DNA from: FEB-10 sp963710645
Lineage (GTDB): Bacteria > Acidobacteriota > Thermoanaerobaculia > Thermoanaerobaculales > Sulfomarinibacteraceae
Assembly: GCA_963710645.1 (NCBI GenBank)
Contig: CAVQBD010000004.1
Coordinates: forward strand, 124,001-188,000
DNA length: 64,000 nucleotides
Direction: 5' to 3'
Positions 1 through 8,312 of the stretch are shown in pieces. Within the stretch, counting starts at the first letter, position 1. Every line of letters starts with the position of its first letter. Under the pieces are notes generated by a model. It saw only the letters and a program-made list of their open reading frames with translations, did not search any database and had not been told where the DNA came from. The position numbers were made by a program, and so were the translations under genes.

Positions 1-699
1 TTCCTTCCGACGGTGCCACGCGAAAACTCCCGACTCGAGGAGGATCACCGCACACATGGCCACCGACCAGAATGCGTACCAGCGACGGAATATGGCCGTC
101 AAGGCGATGAGAAACCCGATCATGATCAGTTCCAAGAGAGTCAGGTCGCACGCGTCACGGTGCAGATACAGGGCGAAGACCACGATGCCCAGGGCCACGC
201 CCCCCAGACCGAGATACCCGATAAAGATCGGCTGCCACAGGCCGGGCAGCATCAATATGGCCGTTGCCACCCCGACAAAAACTGCGAGAACTCCGGGGCG
301 CGACCCCTCCGGTCGAATCATCACCACGGCCAAGACCACCGCCAGAATCACCGCCAGACCATAGATATTCAGGACCGACGCCACGTAGGCCAGCCGCGAC
401 GGGCCCAGCACCACCATGGAGATTGCAACGGGCGTCGCCGGCAGGAGATTGAGCTCGGAGTGGGCCACCGAGTCGGCCACGGCCGCCAACGCGGCAAGTG
501 GGCTCGAACCCATCCCGGAGGCGAGACCCGTTGCGTAGGTCCAGTAGGCCAGTTGATCTGCCCGGTACAGGGTGTGTTCTGCGGCCACGAAACGCACGGC
601 GTAGAGCGTTAACGGCAACAAAATGGCCACGGCGAGAACCACCGCCACACCCCAGTACGGGGTCCCGGTTGACGCCGTGCGGTCTTCGCGGGCCCTCAT
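1..699 (-). CDS. Multi-pass membrane protein, truncated by window edge
   Basis: An open reading frame runs from an ATG at 699 off the left edge with no stop, giving 233 visible residues. An AGGTGAG ribosome-binding site lies just upstream of the ATG. The product has a first membrane segment at about residues 14-35 and further strongly hydrophobic segments (about five more) separated by short basic loops. The soluble stretch after the first helix (YRADQLAYWTYATG...) resembles the first outside loop of GT-C type glycosyltransferases, but no diagnostic motif is visible, so the function is left open. The opposite-strand frames are charged and repetitive and look like shadows. Confidence 0.7.
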   Translation of the reverse strand, partial: MRAREDRTASTGTPYWGVAVVLAVAILLPLTLYAVRFVAAEHTLYRADQLAYWTYATGLASGMGSSPLAALAAVADSVAHSELNLLPATPVAISMVVLGPSRLAYVASVLNIYGLAVILAVVLAVVMIRPEGSRPGVLAVFVGVATAILMLPGLWQPIFIGYLGLGGVALGIVVFALYLHRDACDLTLLELIMIGFLIALTAIFRRWYAFWSVAMCAVILLESGVFAWHRRKE

Positions 700-737
700 A
701 TCTCACCTGGTCTTGTCGCGAGGGCGGCGACACGCCA

Positions 738-1307
738 TCAGCTGTAAAACGGCTGATCGCCCGCCGTGTGGTCGGTCTCGTCCACGACATGCTCGATCTC
801 TGCGACTTCTTGCGTGATCACAGATTCGATGCCCTGGGACAGGGTGAAGCTGGCACTGGAGCACCCCTGGCAGCCGCCTCCCAGGTGAACGAACGCCGTA
901 TCGCCGTCCACGCGGTCCAACTCCACCCAGCCGCCATGAGAACCCACCACAGGTGTGACCTTCTCGTCGATGACCTGCTGCACCTTCTTCGCCACCGGGT
1001 CATCCCAAACGGGGGTGGCGGCCGGGTTGTCGATCTGGAACCCGGATCCGCTGTCGATGGTGAGAAAATCAACGGTCGAACCGTCCATCCACTCGTCGCT
1101 CTGAGGATCGACCACGACGACAAATCCGTCGAGATCCATGGTCGTATCCGACTCCTCCAGGTCCTCGGCCCGGACGAGGTGGATCTGATACCTGAATGTG
1201 TACTTGCCAACCCGGGCAGCTCGGACCCGCACCCCGCGGCATTCGTCGCCGGCTTCTTTGACGAACTCGGCGATTTTCTGTTGTGCGGCTTCGGTCAACG
1301 TGATCAT
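738..1307 (-). CDS. nfuA: Fe-S cluster carrier, NfuA-like (HesB + NifU domains)
   Basis: A 189-residue protein with an N-terminal HesB/IscA-like domain (about 1-95) followed by a NifU C-terminal domain (about 105-175). The NifU domain carries the CxxC pair at C146 and C149 (GGGCQGCSS), which holds a transferable 4Fe-4S cluster between two subunits. The N-terminal domain lacks the usual IscA cysteine triad, as in known NfuA, where this degenerate domain helps client recognition. It likely delivers clusters in the cytoplasm to Fe-S enzymes such as those of the 19.8-23.6 kb operon (inference). A GAAGGGAG Shine-Dalgarno precedes the ATG. Confidence 0.88.
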   Translation of the reverse strand: MITLTEAAQQKIAEFVKEAGDECRGVRVRAARVGKYTFRYQIHLVRAEDLEESDTTMDLDGFVVVVDPQSDEWMDGSTVDFLTIDSGSGFQIDNPAATPVWDDPVAKKVQQVIDEKVTPVVGSHGGWVELDRVDGDTAFVHLGGGCQGCSSASFTLSQGIESVITQEVAEIEHVVDETDHTAGDQPFYS

Positions 1308-1465
1308 CGTCCACTCCCTTCGAGCGGCAGTCTATCTGTTCGTTGAATAAATGTCCCGACCCCGTCCTCACACTTTGTCAACCCAACGGGTTGATCCGCG
1401 TCTCTTCCCCGTGAGACACACACCGAAGCACCAAACCCATCCCGACCACCGAAAGGAGAGATGAA

Positions 1466-1951
1466 ATGAAATTCACCTTCAATTGTGTCATCGCCCTCAT
1501 ACTTGTGGCCGTTTCCGCTCCGGCGATGGCCCAGGAAGGACCGTTCCCTGTGCCCACCGAGGAGCTCTGTCTCCCGCAAGCGGCCCAGGGAATCATCATT
1601 GAGTTCCTCGAGATGAACGAAGAACAGGTCGCCCAGTGGGATGCTCTGATCGCTGACCGGATCGCCGCCGCCCAGCCGCTGATGGAGTCCATTATTGGAA
1701 TCCAAACCGAACTCGAGGTGTTGCTGTCGGGCGACGAACCCGACCCCTGGGTGGTGGGTGACCTGGTCATCCAGCGCCACGATCTCAAAGAGGAGCTGGG
1801 CCATGTCTACCGGGACTATGTGGACGGATTCGAGGGGCTGCTCCTGTCAGAGCAGCTCGACCGATACCACTTCATCCGGCGCGCCGAGCACGCCCAGCCG
1901 CTCTTCGCTCCGTTCCGATTCATGGATCTCCTGCCTCCGCACTGGCGGTAG
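1466..1951 (+). CDS. Small exported protein, hypothetical
   Basis: A 161-residue protein with a Sec signal peptide (basic start, hydrophobic core, cleavage near AMA-QE at about residue 22). The mature part is acidic and helical, with many E, Q and L residues, and resembles the length and style of Spy/CpxP-like periplasmic proteins; the LTxxQ motif of that family is not seen, so this is only a resemblance. AAGGAG lies 8 nt before the ATG, and a strong intrinsic terminator follows at 1972. It looks like a single-gene transcription unit. Confidence 0.75.
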   Translation: MKFTFNCVIALILVAVSAPAMAQEGPFPVPTEELCLPQAAQGIIIEFLEMNEEQVAQWDALIADRIAAAQPLMESIIGIQTELEVLLSGDEPDPWVVGDLVIQRHDLKEELGHVYRDYVDGFEGLLLSEQLDRYHFIRRAEHAQPLFAPFRFMDLLPPHWR

Positions 1952-1971
1952 GCAATCTCCCCCCCGCTCCC

Positions 1972-1995
1972 GGCCCGCTTCGGCGGGCCTCTTTC
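1972..1995 (+). terminator. Intrinsic terminator after the small exported protein
   Basis: A perfect 7-bp stem GGCCCGC/GCGGGCC with a TTCG tetraloop (1972-1989) followed by TCTTT. It sits 20 bp past the stop codon of the 1466-1951 gene. Confidence 0.75.
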
Positions 1996-2221
1996 GCGTC
2001 CAGGTCTCGGCACGGCAATGCAGCTGATCGTCGGTCGCAACAACAACGCAGATGTTCTGAGAACGAAAAACAAAGAACCGAGATCGAAGAACCCCACCCT
2101 CCCGGTAAGCGACAGAAGCGTTTCGGGTGGATGGGTGTCTTTGTTCTTTGATCTTCGTTCTTGGATCGGGCGTCGACGCGGGAACGGGTTCGGGGGACCT
2201 TCGGATCGTCCTGTGGACGAG

Positions 2222-3076
2222 CTACTTCGCTGAGCCGCCGTTGATCCGCAGCTTCGCCGCAGATTCACCCAGCTCCACACACCGCCTGTGGGCGGCCCAG
2301 ACGGCGTCCGAAAGAACGGTCCGGATCCTCCCCCGTTCCAGCTGGTACTGGGCTTCGGCGCTGGTCCCGCCCGGCGAGGTCACCTCGTTGCGAAGTTCGG
2401 CCGGATGCAGGGAGCTGCCCTGGGCATACTCCACCGAACCCCGAACCGTCTCGTAAACCAACTCGGTGGCCAGACGCCGCGAAAACCCGAGGTGAACGCC
2501 GGCGTCCACCAGCGCTTCCATGAACATGAAGACATAGGCCGGCCCGGTGCCGGAGAGTGCCGTGGCCATGTCGATCTCGTTCTCGTGACTGACATATTCG
2601 TCGGACCCGAATGCCGCGAGCAAGGTGGCGGCCCGCCCCCGCCCTTCGGCATCTACCGCAGGGCTCGCCGTCCACACCGAAATCCCTCGTCCGATCTGCC
2701 CGGGGGTATTGGGCATCACCCGTACAACCGCCGGGGTTGCCAAGACACCTGCGATATGGGCGATCTGGATCCCGGCCACGATGGACACGACCATGGCATC
2801 AGGCGAGATCTCGGGTCGCAGGTCATCGGCCGCCTCGTCGAAGTACTGCGGTTTGACGGCGATCACCACCATGGTCGCCCCACGAACGGCGGCGGCGTTG
2901 TCCGTCGTAGTGCGCACCGAGTATCGATCGGCGAGCTCTCTGCATCGTTCCTCCCTGGGATTGGAGGCGACAATCTGCCCGGAGTTCACCGACCCCTCCC
3001 GAAGCAGCCCCATGATCATGGCCTCGCCCATGGTGCCGCATCCGATCACCGCGATCGTTTCATTTCGAAGTGCCAT
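2222..3076 (-). CDS. proC: Pyrroline-5-carboxylate reductase
   Basis: A 284-residue protein that reduces 1-pyrroline-5-carboxylate to L-proline with NAD(P)H, the last step of proline synthesis. The N-terminal Rossmann motif IGCGTMGEAM is at about residues 11-20. VMPNTPGQIGRG and the C-terminal dimerisation stretch with ALSGTGPAYVFMFMEAL, LRNEVTSPGGTSAEA and the family's usual length all match ProC. GGAGGTGAG precedes the ATG. Upstream (3087-3137) lies a perfect hairpin built from GGGACTA repeats. Confidence 0.95.
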   Translation of the reverse strand: MALRNETIAVIGCGTMGEAMIMGLLREGSVNSGQIVASNPREERCRELADRYSVRTTTDNAAAVRGATMVVIAVKPQYFDEAADDLRPEISPDAMVVSIVAGIQIAHIAGVLATPAVVRVMPNTPGQIGRGISVWTASPAVDAEGRGRAATLLAAFGSDEYVSHENEIDMATALSGTGPAYVFMFMEALVDAGVHLGFSRRLATELVYETVRGSVEYAQGSSLHPAELRNEVTSPGGTSAEAQYQLERGRIRTVLSDAVWAAHRRCVELGESAAKLRINGGSAK

Positions 3077-3086
3077 CTCACCTCCA

Positions 3087-3137
3087 TAGGGACTAGGGAC
3101 TAGGGACCAGATCCTGGTCCCTAGTCCCTAGTCCCTA
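3087..3137. repeat. Perfect 24-bp inverted repeat made of GGGACTA heptamers
   Basis: Three heptamer-spaced copies of GGGACTA on the left arm and their exact reverse complement on the right arm leave a 3-nt loop (ATC, 3111-3113). The stem is 24 bp with no mismatch. It lies in the 72-bp gap between proC and the HAD phosphatase gene, which both read leftward, so it could act as a transcription barrier or mRNA stabiliser between them. Confidence 0.85.
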
Positions 3138-3148
3138 GCCCCTTCATC

Positions 3149-3916
3149 CTACACACCCATCCAATTCGGCAGATTTGCGATGGAGTCGAGGATCGCGTCA
3201 GGCGGACGATGAAGCCGGGCGAGCTGATCCTCGCGAAAAGTCCCGGTCCGCACTGCCACACCTCGACATCCCGCAGCCTGTCCGCCTGCGACATCGGTGG
3301 CCAATCCGTCGCCGACCACCGCCACCAGATCCAGTGAAAGACCGAGGGCTCGCGCCGCCGTCTCGAAGAAGGCCGTGCTGGGTTTCCCCACCAGAACCGC
3401 CTCCTGGTCGGAGGCGTACTCGAGGGCCGCAACGAATGGCCCGGCGTCCAACTGGAGACCATTGCCCGGGTCCCAGCTGCGGTTCTTCTGTATCGCAACC
3501 AGTCTGGCCCCGGCGTTCAGAGCCCGAAATGCGCGATTCAGAACGTCGAACGTCCACTCTTCACCGAGATCACCCACCACCACGTGATCCGGTCGCTGGT
3601 GATCAACCTCGAAGTCCTCGAATTCTTCGAGCGTGGCGGCGGCGAGCAACGGCGAGATCCGGCGTGCGCCCTGCCCCGCCAGCCAGGACGCGGCGGCCAC
3701 CGGAGCGGTATGGAGTTCATCGGATCCAACCCGAATTCCCATCGCGGCCAGACGTTCGACCAGGGCAGACCTCGGGCGCCTGGTGGTATTGGTTGCGAAA
3801 CAGATGGGCACGCCCGCCGCGCGCAGACCCTCCACTGCGTCGGCCGCGCCGGGGATGGGCTCACCGCCGAAATAGAGGGTTCCGTCAAGATCGATGACAC
3901 AGCCCTCGACCCTCAT
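3149..3916 (-). CDS. HAD-superfamily IIA phosphatase (NagD/LHPP-like)
   Basis: A 255-residue hydrolase. Motif I is VIDLDGT (nucleophile D9, acid D11), an unclear motif II/III region carries the C2 cap typical of subclass IIA, and motif IV is VVGDGLATDVAGG. The VLVGKPS segment is characteristic of NagD-type enzymes. The substrate cannot be told; the family includes nucleotide, sugar phosphate and phospholysine/phosphohistidine phosphatases. The ATG at 3916 is preferred over upstream ATGs because it begins just before motif I and follows the rnd stop by one base (TGACATG), implying translational coupling with rnd. Confidence 0.87.
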   Translation of the reverse strand: MRVEGCVIDLDGTLYFGGEPIPGAADAVEGLRAAGVPICFATNTTRRPRSALVERLAAMGIRVGSDELHTAPVAAASWLAGQGARRISPLLAAATLEEFEDFEVDHQRPDHVVVGDLGEEWTFDVLNRAFRALNAGARLVAIQKNRSWDPGNGLQLDAGPFVAALEYASDQEAVLVGKPSTAFFETAARALGLSLDLVAVVGDGLATDVAGGQAAGCRGVAVRTGTFREDQLARLHRPPDAILDSIANLPNWMGV

Positions 3917-3917
3917 G

Positions 3918-5051
3918 TCACTGTGCTCCGGCCAGCGCCGCTGTGAACGGCTCGCCCAGCACTTCGAGGCGCCATCCCATGAGGCTGGGCGAAAGCTCTG
4001 TGCCTCGGCTGCCATTCCAGCCGGCCATCGATCTGAGCAGAGCCTTCGGGCACACAAGACCGGGCTGCAGGCCGAGCTCGATCGCAACCTCATCTCTCGC
4101 GGCGGTCAACGCCGCGATCCGGCGTTTCTCGGATTCGGTCGGCGTCGGCACCCGCTCTTCTCTGATGTGAGGTGGCGCCGACTGAGGCCGGCCGAGACGC
4201 CTCTGGACCTGTTGGCCCCATCGCCGCACGAAACGGGGACCCAGTCCAGGCACCCGCTCGAGATCGGCCGCCGACTCCGGAGGGTTCTCGGCGAGTTCCA
4301 ACATGGGCCGGTTCCCGAGCACCTTGAAGGGTGGCAGGTCGAGCCGCTGGGCCTGGGCGTCCCGCCACCAGTAGAGGTCAAAGAGACGATCTCTGGCCTT
4401 CCCCCTGAGCGAACGGGCGCCCTTGATTCTCTCGAAAGCGAGCGGATCGGTTTCCACGACCTCGTGCCGCACCGCCGTCAATCTGTCGAATTCCTCCACC
4501 GCCCACTCCCACCGTCCCAACTCCTCCAGGCGGGCGCGCAACCTATCGGCCAGATCCAAGAGATACGCGGTGTCCGCCGCCGCATAAACCAGCTGGTCCG
4601 ATGTCAGAGGCCTGCGGCCCCAGTCCGCACGCTGGTGCTTTTTGTCGAGGGTCAGACCGAACTCCTGGTTGAGGAGATGGGCCAGACCCGTCTTCTCCTC
4701 GCCCAACAGCTGGGCCATGATCTGGGTATCCTCGAGTCCATTCACCCGGGCACCGTAGTCGCGATCCAGAACACGGATGTCGTAATCGGCCCCGTGCATC
4801 ACGACGACGACCGAGGGGTCTGCGACCTGTTTCCACAGAGGGTCGAGATCGGCGGCTGCGAGGGCCAACGGATCGATCACCGCGTTTCGTCGGTCCACGG
4901 TCACCTGAACCAAGCACATCTTATGGAAATATGAATGGAGTGAATCGGCCTCGGTGTCGAGGGCGAAGCGCCCGGACGCCCCACAGGTGTCGGCCATTGC
5001 GCGGACGCCCGCAGAGGTGTCGATCCAGACGGGATTCAGCTTCTCGAGCAT
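3918..5051 (-). CDS. rnd: Ribonuclease D (DEDD exonuclease + HRDC)
   Basis: A 377-residue protein. The 3'-5' exonuclease domain spans about 10-190 and shows DEDDy-type motifs: FALDTEAD (Exo I), HGADYDIRVL (Exo II) and YAAADTAYLLDL (Exo III). An HRDC domain (about 215-290) follows. RNase D trims 3' ends of tRNA precursors and other stable RNAs. The length matches the family. The stop is one base before the HAD gene start, so the two are probably one transcript. Confidence 0.93.
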   Translation of the reverse strand: MLEKLNPVWIDTSAGVRAMADTCGASGRFALDTEADSLHSYFHKMCLVQVTVDRRNAVIDPLALAAADLDPLWKQVADPSVVVVMHGADYDIRVLDRDYGARVNGLEDTQIMAQLLGEEKTGLAHLLNQEFGLTLDKKHQRADWGRRPLTSDQLVYAAADTAYLLDLADRLRARLEELGRWEWAVEEFDRLTAVRHEVVETDPLAFERIKGARSLRGKARDRLFDLYWWRDAQAQRLDLPPFKVLGNRPMLELAENPPESAADLERVPGLGPRFVRRWGQQVQRRLGRPQSAPPHIREERVPTPTESEKRRIAALTAARDEVAIELGLQPGLVCPKALLRSMAGWNGSRGTELSPSLMGWRLEVLGEPFTAALAGAQ

Positions 5052-5449
5052 TGCGGGATAGTAGCAGGGAGCAGAACAGTGATTTCGAAATTCGAAATTC
5101 GAAATTCGAAAACCCCCGTCCCCGGAGTACCGGCGAAGGGGGGAAGGTGAGAAGGGGAGGTGGGCGCGTGTCCGATCCCCCTGGTCCTACGGACCTGGGA
5201 AAGTGCGTTGTCGTGCTGTGAGCGATGGGATCCGGATTCAGTTAAACGTCTCACGCGGTCAAGCCGGGAGCGTGCAGTGATACCCACGCCCGCTGTCCCG
5301 ATCGTGGCGTCCTTTCACCTTCTCCCCTTCTCCCCTTCTCCCCTTCTCCCCTTCTCCCCTTCTCCCCTTCTCCCCTTCTCCAACAGGAATACCCCCGCCC
5401 TTCATCAACTTGAACCAGTTGACCGAGCGAAAGGTGTTAGAGTGGCCCC
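5052..5449. repeat. Gene-free gap with heptamer and octamer tandem repeats
   Basis: There is no credible gene here. 5087-5107 holds three copies of GAAATTC (7-bp period). 5320-5381 holds 7.75 perfect copies of TTCTCCCC (8-bp period). The ORFs crossing them translate to simple repeats. The gap separates the leftward rnd gene from the rightward radical SAM gene, so it should contain both promoters, but no convincing -35/-10 pair was found. Confidence 0.8.
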
Positions 5450-6381
5450 ATGAGACCAATTCTCGACATCCGCACCGCCAAGGTGGCGGTAGAACTCACC
5501 AACCGCTGCAATCTTCGGTGCGGCATGTGTCCCATGGGCAACCTGGGGCGGCCCGAAGGCGACATGCCGTGGTGGTTGGTGGAAAAGGTCGCCGCCGACC
5601 TCCGCACGAAGGTGTGCGCGTGTCGTGGCTGCACGAGATGGGCGAGCCTCTGCTCTATCCACGGCTGGCCGATGCCATCGAACTCTTCCCGGGATGTTCT
5701 GTATCCACCAACGTCATGATGCTCGACGAGGACTACGGCCGCGAACTGGTGGCCACCTCGCTCCGTCGGATTCGGCTCTGCGTGGACACCATCAACCCCG
5801 AGGTCTACCCGCAGGTGCGGCGGGGCGGCCGCTTCGACACTGTGGTGGAAAACATTCGCACCTTCCTGGAAGTCTCGAAAGGCCACGACATTCAGGTCGA
5901 AATCCAACGCATGATCTCGCTCCACACCTCACAAGAATCCGTCGCCGGATTCGAGGAGTTCTTTCATCTCGACCGCTACCCCCAGGCGCGGATCATCGAG
6001 AAGACCTGCGAGGGTCTCGACACATCGGACGAGACAGATTTCCACGAGGCCTACTACGGTTGTTTCCAGGGATATCCCTTTCGCTGGTTCGTGGTGCTGG
6101 CCGACGGGCGAGTGACCCACTGTTGCTACGATTACGACGGCTCCCAAGCCATAGGCGACATGAAGACCCAGACGGCGCGCGAGATCATCTCCTCCGGCAC
6201 CGTTGAACGCACCATGGAGGCATTCAAGAACAAGGACTGGGAGACCCTGCCCCGCTGCGGTGAGTGCTACAAGAACAGCTCGGGCAAGGCGGTCATCTAC
6301 GACCAGTTGCTGCAGCTCGGGCACAAGCTGGACAAGGTCCTCCCGGTCAAACAGGTTGCCCGGAAGATCATCAATCGCTAG
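5450..6381 (+). pseudogene. Radical SAM/SPASM protein interrupted by a one-base frameshift
   Basis: The N-terminal frame starts at ATG 5450 and contains the radical SAM cysteines CNLRCGMC (CxxxCxxC, about residues 24-31). It leaves homology near 5610 and stops at 5719. The next part (VSWLHEMGEPLLYPRL...) continues in the frame one base back and runs to 6381, ending with the cysteine set of a SPASM auxiliary cluster (YGCFQGYP, HCCYDYDG, RCGECYK). Joined, the product would be about 310 residues, the usual size, and one lost base between roughly 5600 and 5620 explains the break. It may be a true frameshift, a sequencing error or, less likely, programmed shifting. SPASM proteins modify peptides or sugars; the substrate is unknown. 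A methyltransferase gene lies 138 bp downstream. Confidence 0.8.
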
Positions 6382-6519
6382 GTGGGAGTACCGGGTTGCG
6401 GGTTCTGGATTCCGGGTTGATGTCAAGCGTTCCCCGCCGCCCTTATCCGAAGCCCAACTCGGAACGCGGAACTCGGAACTCGGAACCCTCGGCGAGATGG
6501 GAGAGGGTAGAGTATTTCT

Positions 6520-7347
6520 ATGGGAACGGCTGAGTGGGGGTCGAACCCGGAGTTCTTCGGACCGCGACACGCCCATCGGGAGGGCCGCATCGTCCACGAA
6601 CTCTGGCGACGTTCGTCGGGGGACGGGCTGCATTTGGAGTGCGCCGCCGGCGTCGGCTCCCTGTCCTGCAAGCTCGCGCAGACACGCACCGTGGTGGCCG
6701 CCGACCTCTCGCTGACGTCCCTTCTCCATCTCGAGAAATCGGCTCGAACGGCCGGGGTTCGCGAGCGGGTCGCCCCGGTCGTGGCTGACATCACCCAACT
6801 CCCGTTCGCCGATGAGACCTTCGACACGGCTTCGAGCGCCGAGACCCTGGAGCACCTTCCCGATGACGCCGCCGCGGCCTCCGAGCTCGGCAGGATCCTC
6901 CGACCCGGTGGTTGGTTGGTGGGAACCGTCCCGGCTGATCCGAAACAGTGGTCCGACTGGGACGATTGGGGCGGCCACCTGCGTCGCTATACCACCACCA
7001 ACATGATCGAGCTGCTGGCAGACGCGGGCCTCGAACCCCACGTCAGGATGTGGGGCTGGCCCGTGCTTCGCCTTTACGACGGGTTCTTTCTCAAACGGGT
7101 CAATAGCAGAAGGTTAAAGACCGACGGACCGTTGGAGCAGGATCCGGCGCTGCGCACGGTCTCGGGACTGGGTCAGCAGCGTTGGCTGGTGGCCGCCGTC
7201 CGGGCCGCCTTCGAGGTCGACCGACTCTTCGACGGTCTTCCCTGGGGGGTGGGGCTCATCTTCGCGGCCAGAAAACCGGCTGAGGTTCCGGCGATGCGCC
7301 CGCTACGAACAGTCGACCGGACAATGCCCGCCCCGTCCTGTCCGTGA
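6520..7347 (+). CDS. SAM-dependent methyltransferase (class I)
   Basis: A 275-residue protein with a Methyltransf_11-type Rossmann fold. Motif I is LHLECAAGVGSLSCKLA (about 37-53), the acidic motif II is VVAADLS, PFADETFDTASSAETLEHL is the post-II region, and LRPGGWLVGTVP is motif III. The C-terminal 100 residues contain an aromatic WGWPVLRLYDGFFLK segment that may bind substrate. The substrate is not evident. Position just downstream of the radical SAM gene suggests a shared modification pathway, but a 138-bp gap with GGAACTC-type repeats intervenes, so co-transcription is unproven. Confidence 0.87.
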   Translation: MGTAEWGSNPEFFGPRHAHREGRIVHELWRRSSGDGLHLECAAGVGSLSCKLAQTRTVVAADLSLTSLLHLEKSARTAGVRERVAPVVADITQLPFADETFDTASSAETLEHLPDDAAAASELGRILRPGGWLVGTVPADPKQWSDWDDWGGHLRRYTTTNMIELLADAGLEPHVRMWGWPVLRLYDGFFLKRVNSRRLKTDGPLEQDPALRTVSGLGQQRWLVAAVRAAFEVDRLFDGLPWGVGLIFAARKPAEVPAMRPLRTVDRTMPAPSCP

Positions 7348-7623
7348 GCGCCGCCCACCCACCCGGATGCAAGATCCAAGATCCAAGATCCAAGATGCAA
7401 GATTCGGTTCATCCGGATTTCCGTGAGATGGGTAGTGGTTGGATGACAAATGTGAAATGAGAAATGAGAAATGAGGAGTTTTCCATCGCACCGACCTCCT
7501 GTGCAGTTCCAGGATCCGTCCAGCGGCAGCGACAGCGAACAGGGACAGATGACAGCGTCAGCAACCAGCGCCGGCGGGCGTCTTCATCGACAGCGTCCAG
7601 AATGGCCGGTGCCAGGTTTCCAA

Positions 7624-7977
7624 TCAGGACTCCGGGTTGAGTAGGCGCCATGTCATGGCCCGGACCTCATCAAAGCCCTTCATCGCATCACGGGCCCCGG
7701 TTCGACTGATCGCCCCGGCGTGAACCAGCAGCGTCAGGTGAGACTCCACCTCCTTGGCCGAAGCGTAGGCGATTCTCCAGTGGTTCGATCGGTCCCGTCC
7801 AACTCGGCCGTGGCCTTCAGCGATGTTGGCCGGGACCGAGCTGGCCGACCGGATCGCCTGATCGGCAATGGATTTCAGGGGAGCGGGAACCCTCATGACG
7901 AGCTGTATGGCCATGCCTGCTGCTTCAAGGGCTTTCTCGATCGCGATGAGGTTGGTGTGAGTGACGGCTTTGGACAT
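7624..7977 (-). CDS. Four-helix-bundle protein (23S rRNA intervening-sequence type)
   Basis: A 117-residue protein of the four-helix-bundle/23S-IVS protein family, recognised by the core IRSASSVPANIAEGHGR followed by HWRIAYASAKEVESHL. The biochemical role of this family is not established; relatives are encoded in 23S rRNA intervening sequences and as the Avd accessory protein of diversity-generating retroelements. The start at 7977 is chosen because GGAGGTG lies 3 nt before it; an upstream in-frame ATG at 7998 has its codons inside the Shine-Dalgarno and the palindrome arm. The gene is the only clear one in the 7406-8312 element. A homologue with about 60% visible identity is at 60080-60433. 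Confidence 0.9.
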   Translation of the reverse strand: MSKAVTHTNLIAIEKALEAAGMAIQLVMRVPAPLKSIADQAIRSASSVPANIAEGHGRVGRDRSNHWRIAYASAKEVESHLTLLVHAGAISRTGARDAMKGFDEVRAMTWRLLNPES

Positions 7978-7980
7978 GGA

Positions 7981-8122
7981 CACCTCCGGGTCGTTCATGC
8001 CGTTTCCCGCATGCCGGTGAGGCAGCCGATGTCAAGGGTGAGGAGCACCGGGACTCCGGCCCGGCTTGCCCTTGACATCGGCTGGCCACCGGCTACTCAT
8101 CCCATTGAACGACCCGGAGGTG
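7981..8122. repeat. Long palindrome over the start of the four-helix-bundle gene, copy 1
   Basis: The outer arms 7981-7997 and 8106-8122 are perfect 17-bp inverted repeats containing the GGAGGTG ribosome-binding sequence on both strands. The inner arms 8023-8038 and 8069-8084 are perfect over 16 bp and include GATGTCAAGGG/CCCTTGACATC. An imperfect CCGGTG/CACCGG pair lies between. The same architecture, with partly different sequence, occurs at 60433-60574. Confidence 0.85.
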
Positions 8123-8312
8123 ACCCATTCCATGCCGCGAGAGCAACTGATCGCTGCCCCTGATGACTGTCGCTGCTCGCTGTTCCCAGCCGCTGTCGCT
8201 GAACGCTGCCGCTGCATCTCGGGCCCGGGCACCCGGCTTCCCCTCGGGCTGCGCCGTGGCAAGCGGGGACGGACGCGCAGACGCCCCCACCTCAACCTTT
8301 CCCGGATGAACC

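Larger units (their letters stand above)
7406..8312 (-). mobile_element. 0.9-kb element with terminal inverted repeats carrying a four-helix-bundle gene (copy 1)
   Basis: The left end starts GGTTCATCCGG and the right end finishes CCGGATGAACC; the ends match over about 27 bp with mismatches. The flanking octamers are CAAGATTC (7398-7405) and CAAAATTC (8313-8320), a possible 8-bp target duplication with one difference. Inside are one leftward four-helix-bundle gene, a 142-bp palindrome over its start (7981-8122), and CAGCGGCAGCGACAGC-rich subterminal segments (about 7512-7560) whose complements recur at about 8150-8215. There is no transposase. A related element is at 59925-60840 in the same orientation. 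Both lie inside heptamer repeat arrays; the 7-bp period alone could make flanking octamers look alike, so boundaries rest mainly on the shared ends. Confidence 0.75.

Noticed and set aside
3600..3900. Rightward ORFs opposite the HAD phosphatase
   Set aside because: They mirror the HAD reading frame and have no motifs of their own.
5320..5381. CRISPR-like appearance of the TTCTCCCC tandem repeat
   Set aside because: Units are 8 bp with no spacers between them.
5600..5620. Programmed -1 frameshift in the radical SAM gene
   Set aside because: No slippery heptamer or downstream pseudoknot is clear. A mutation or base-call error is more likely.
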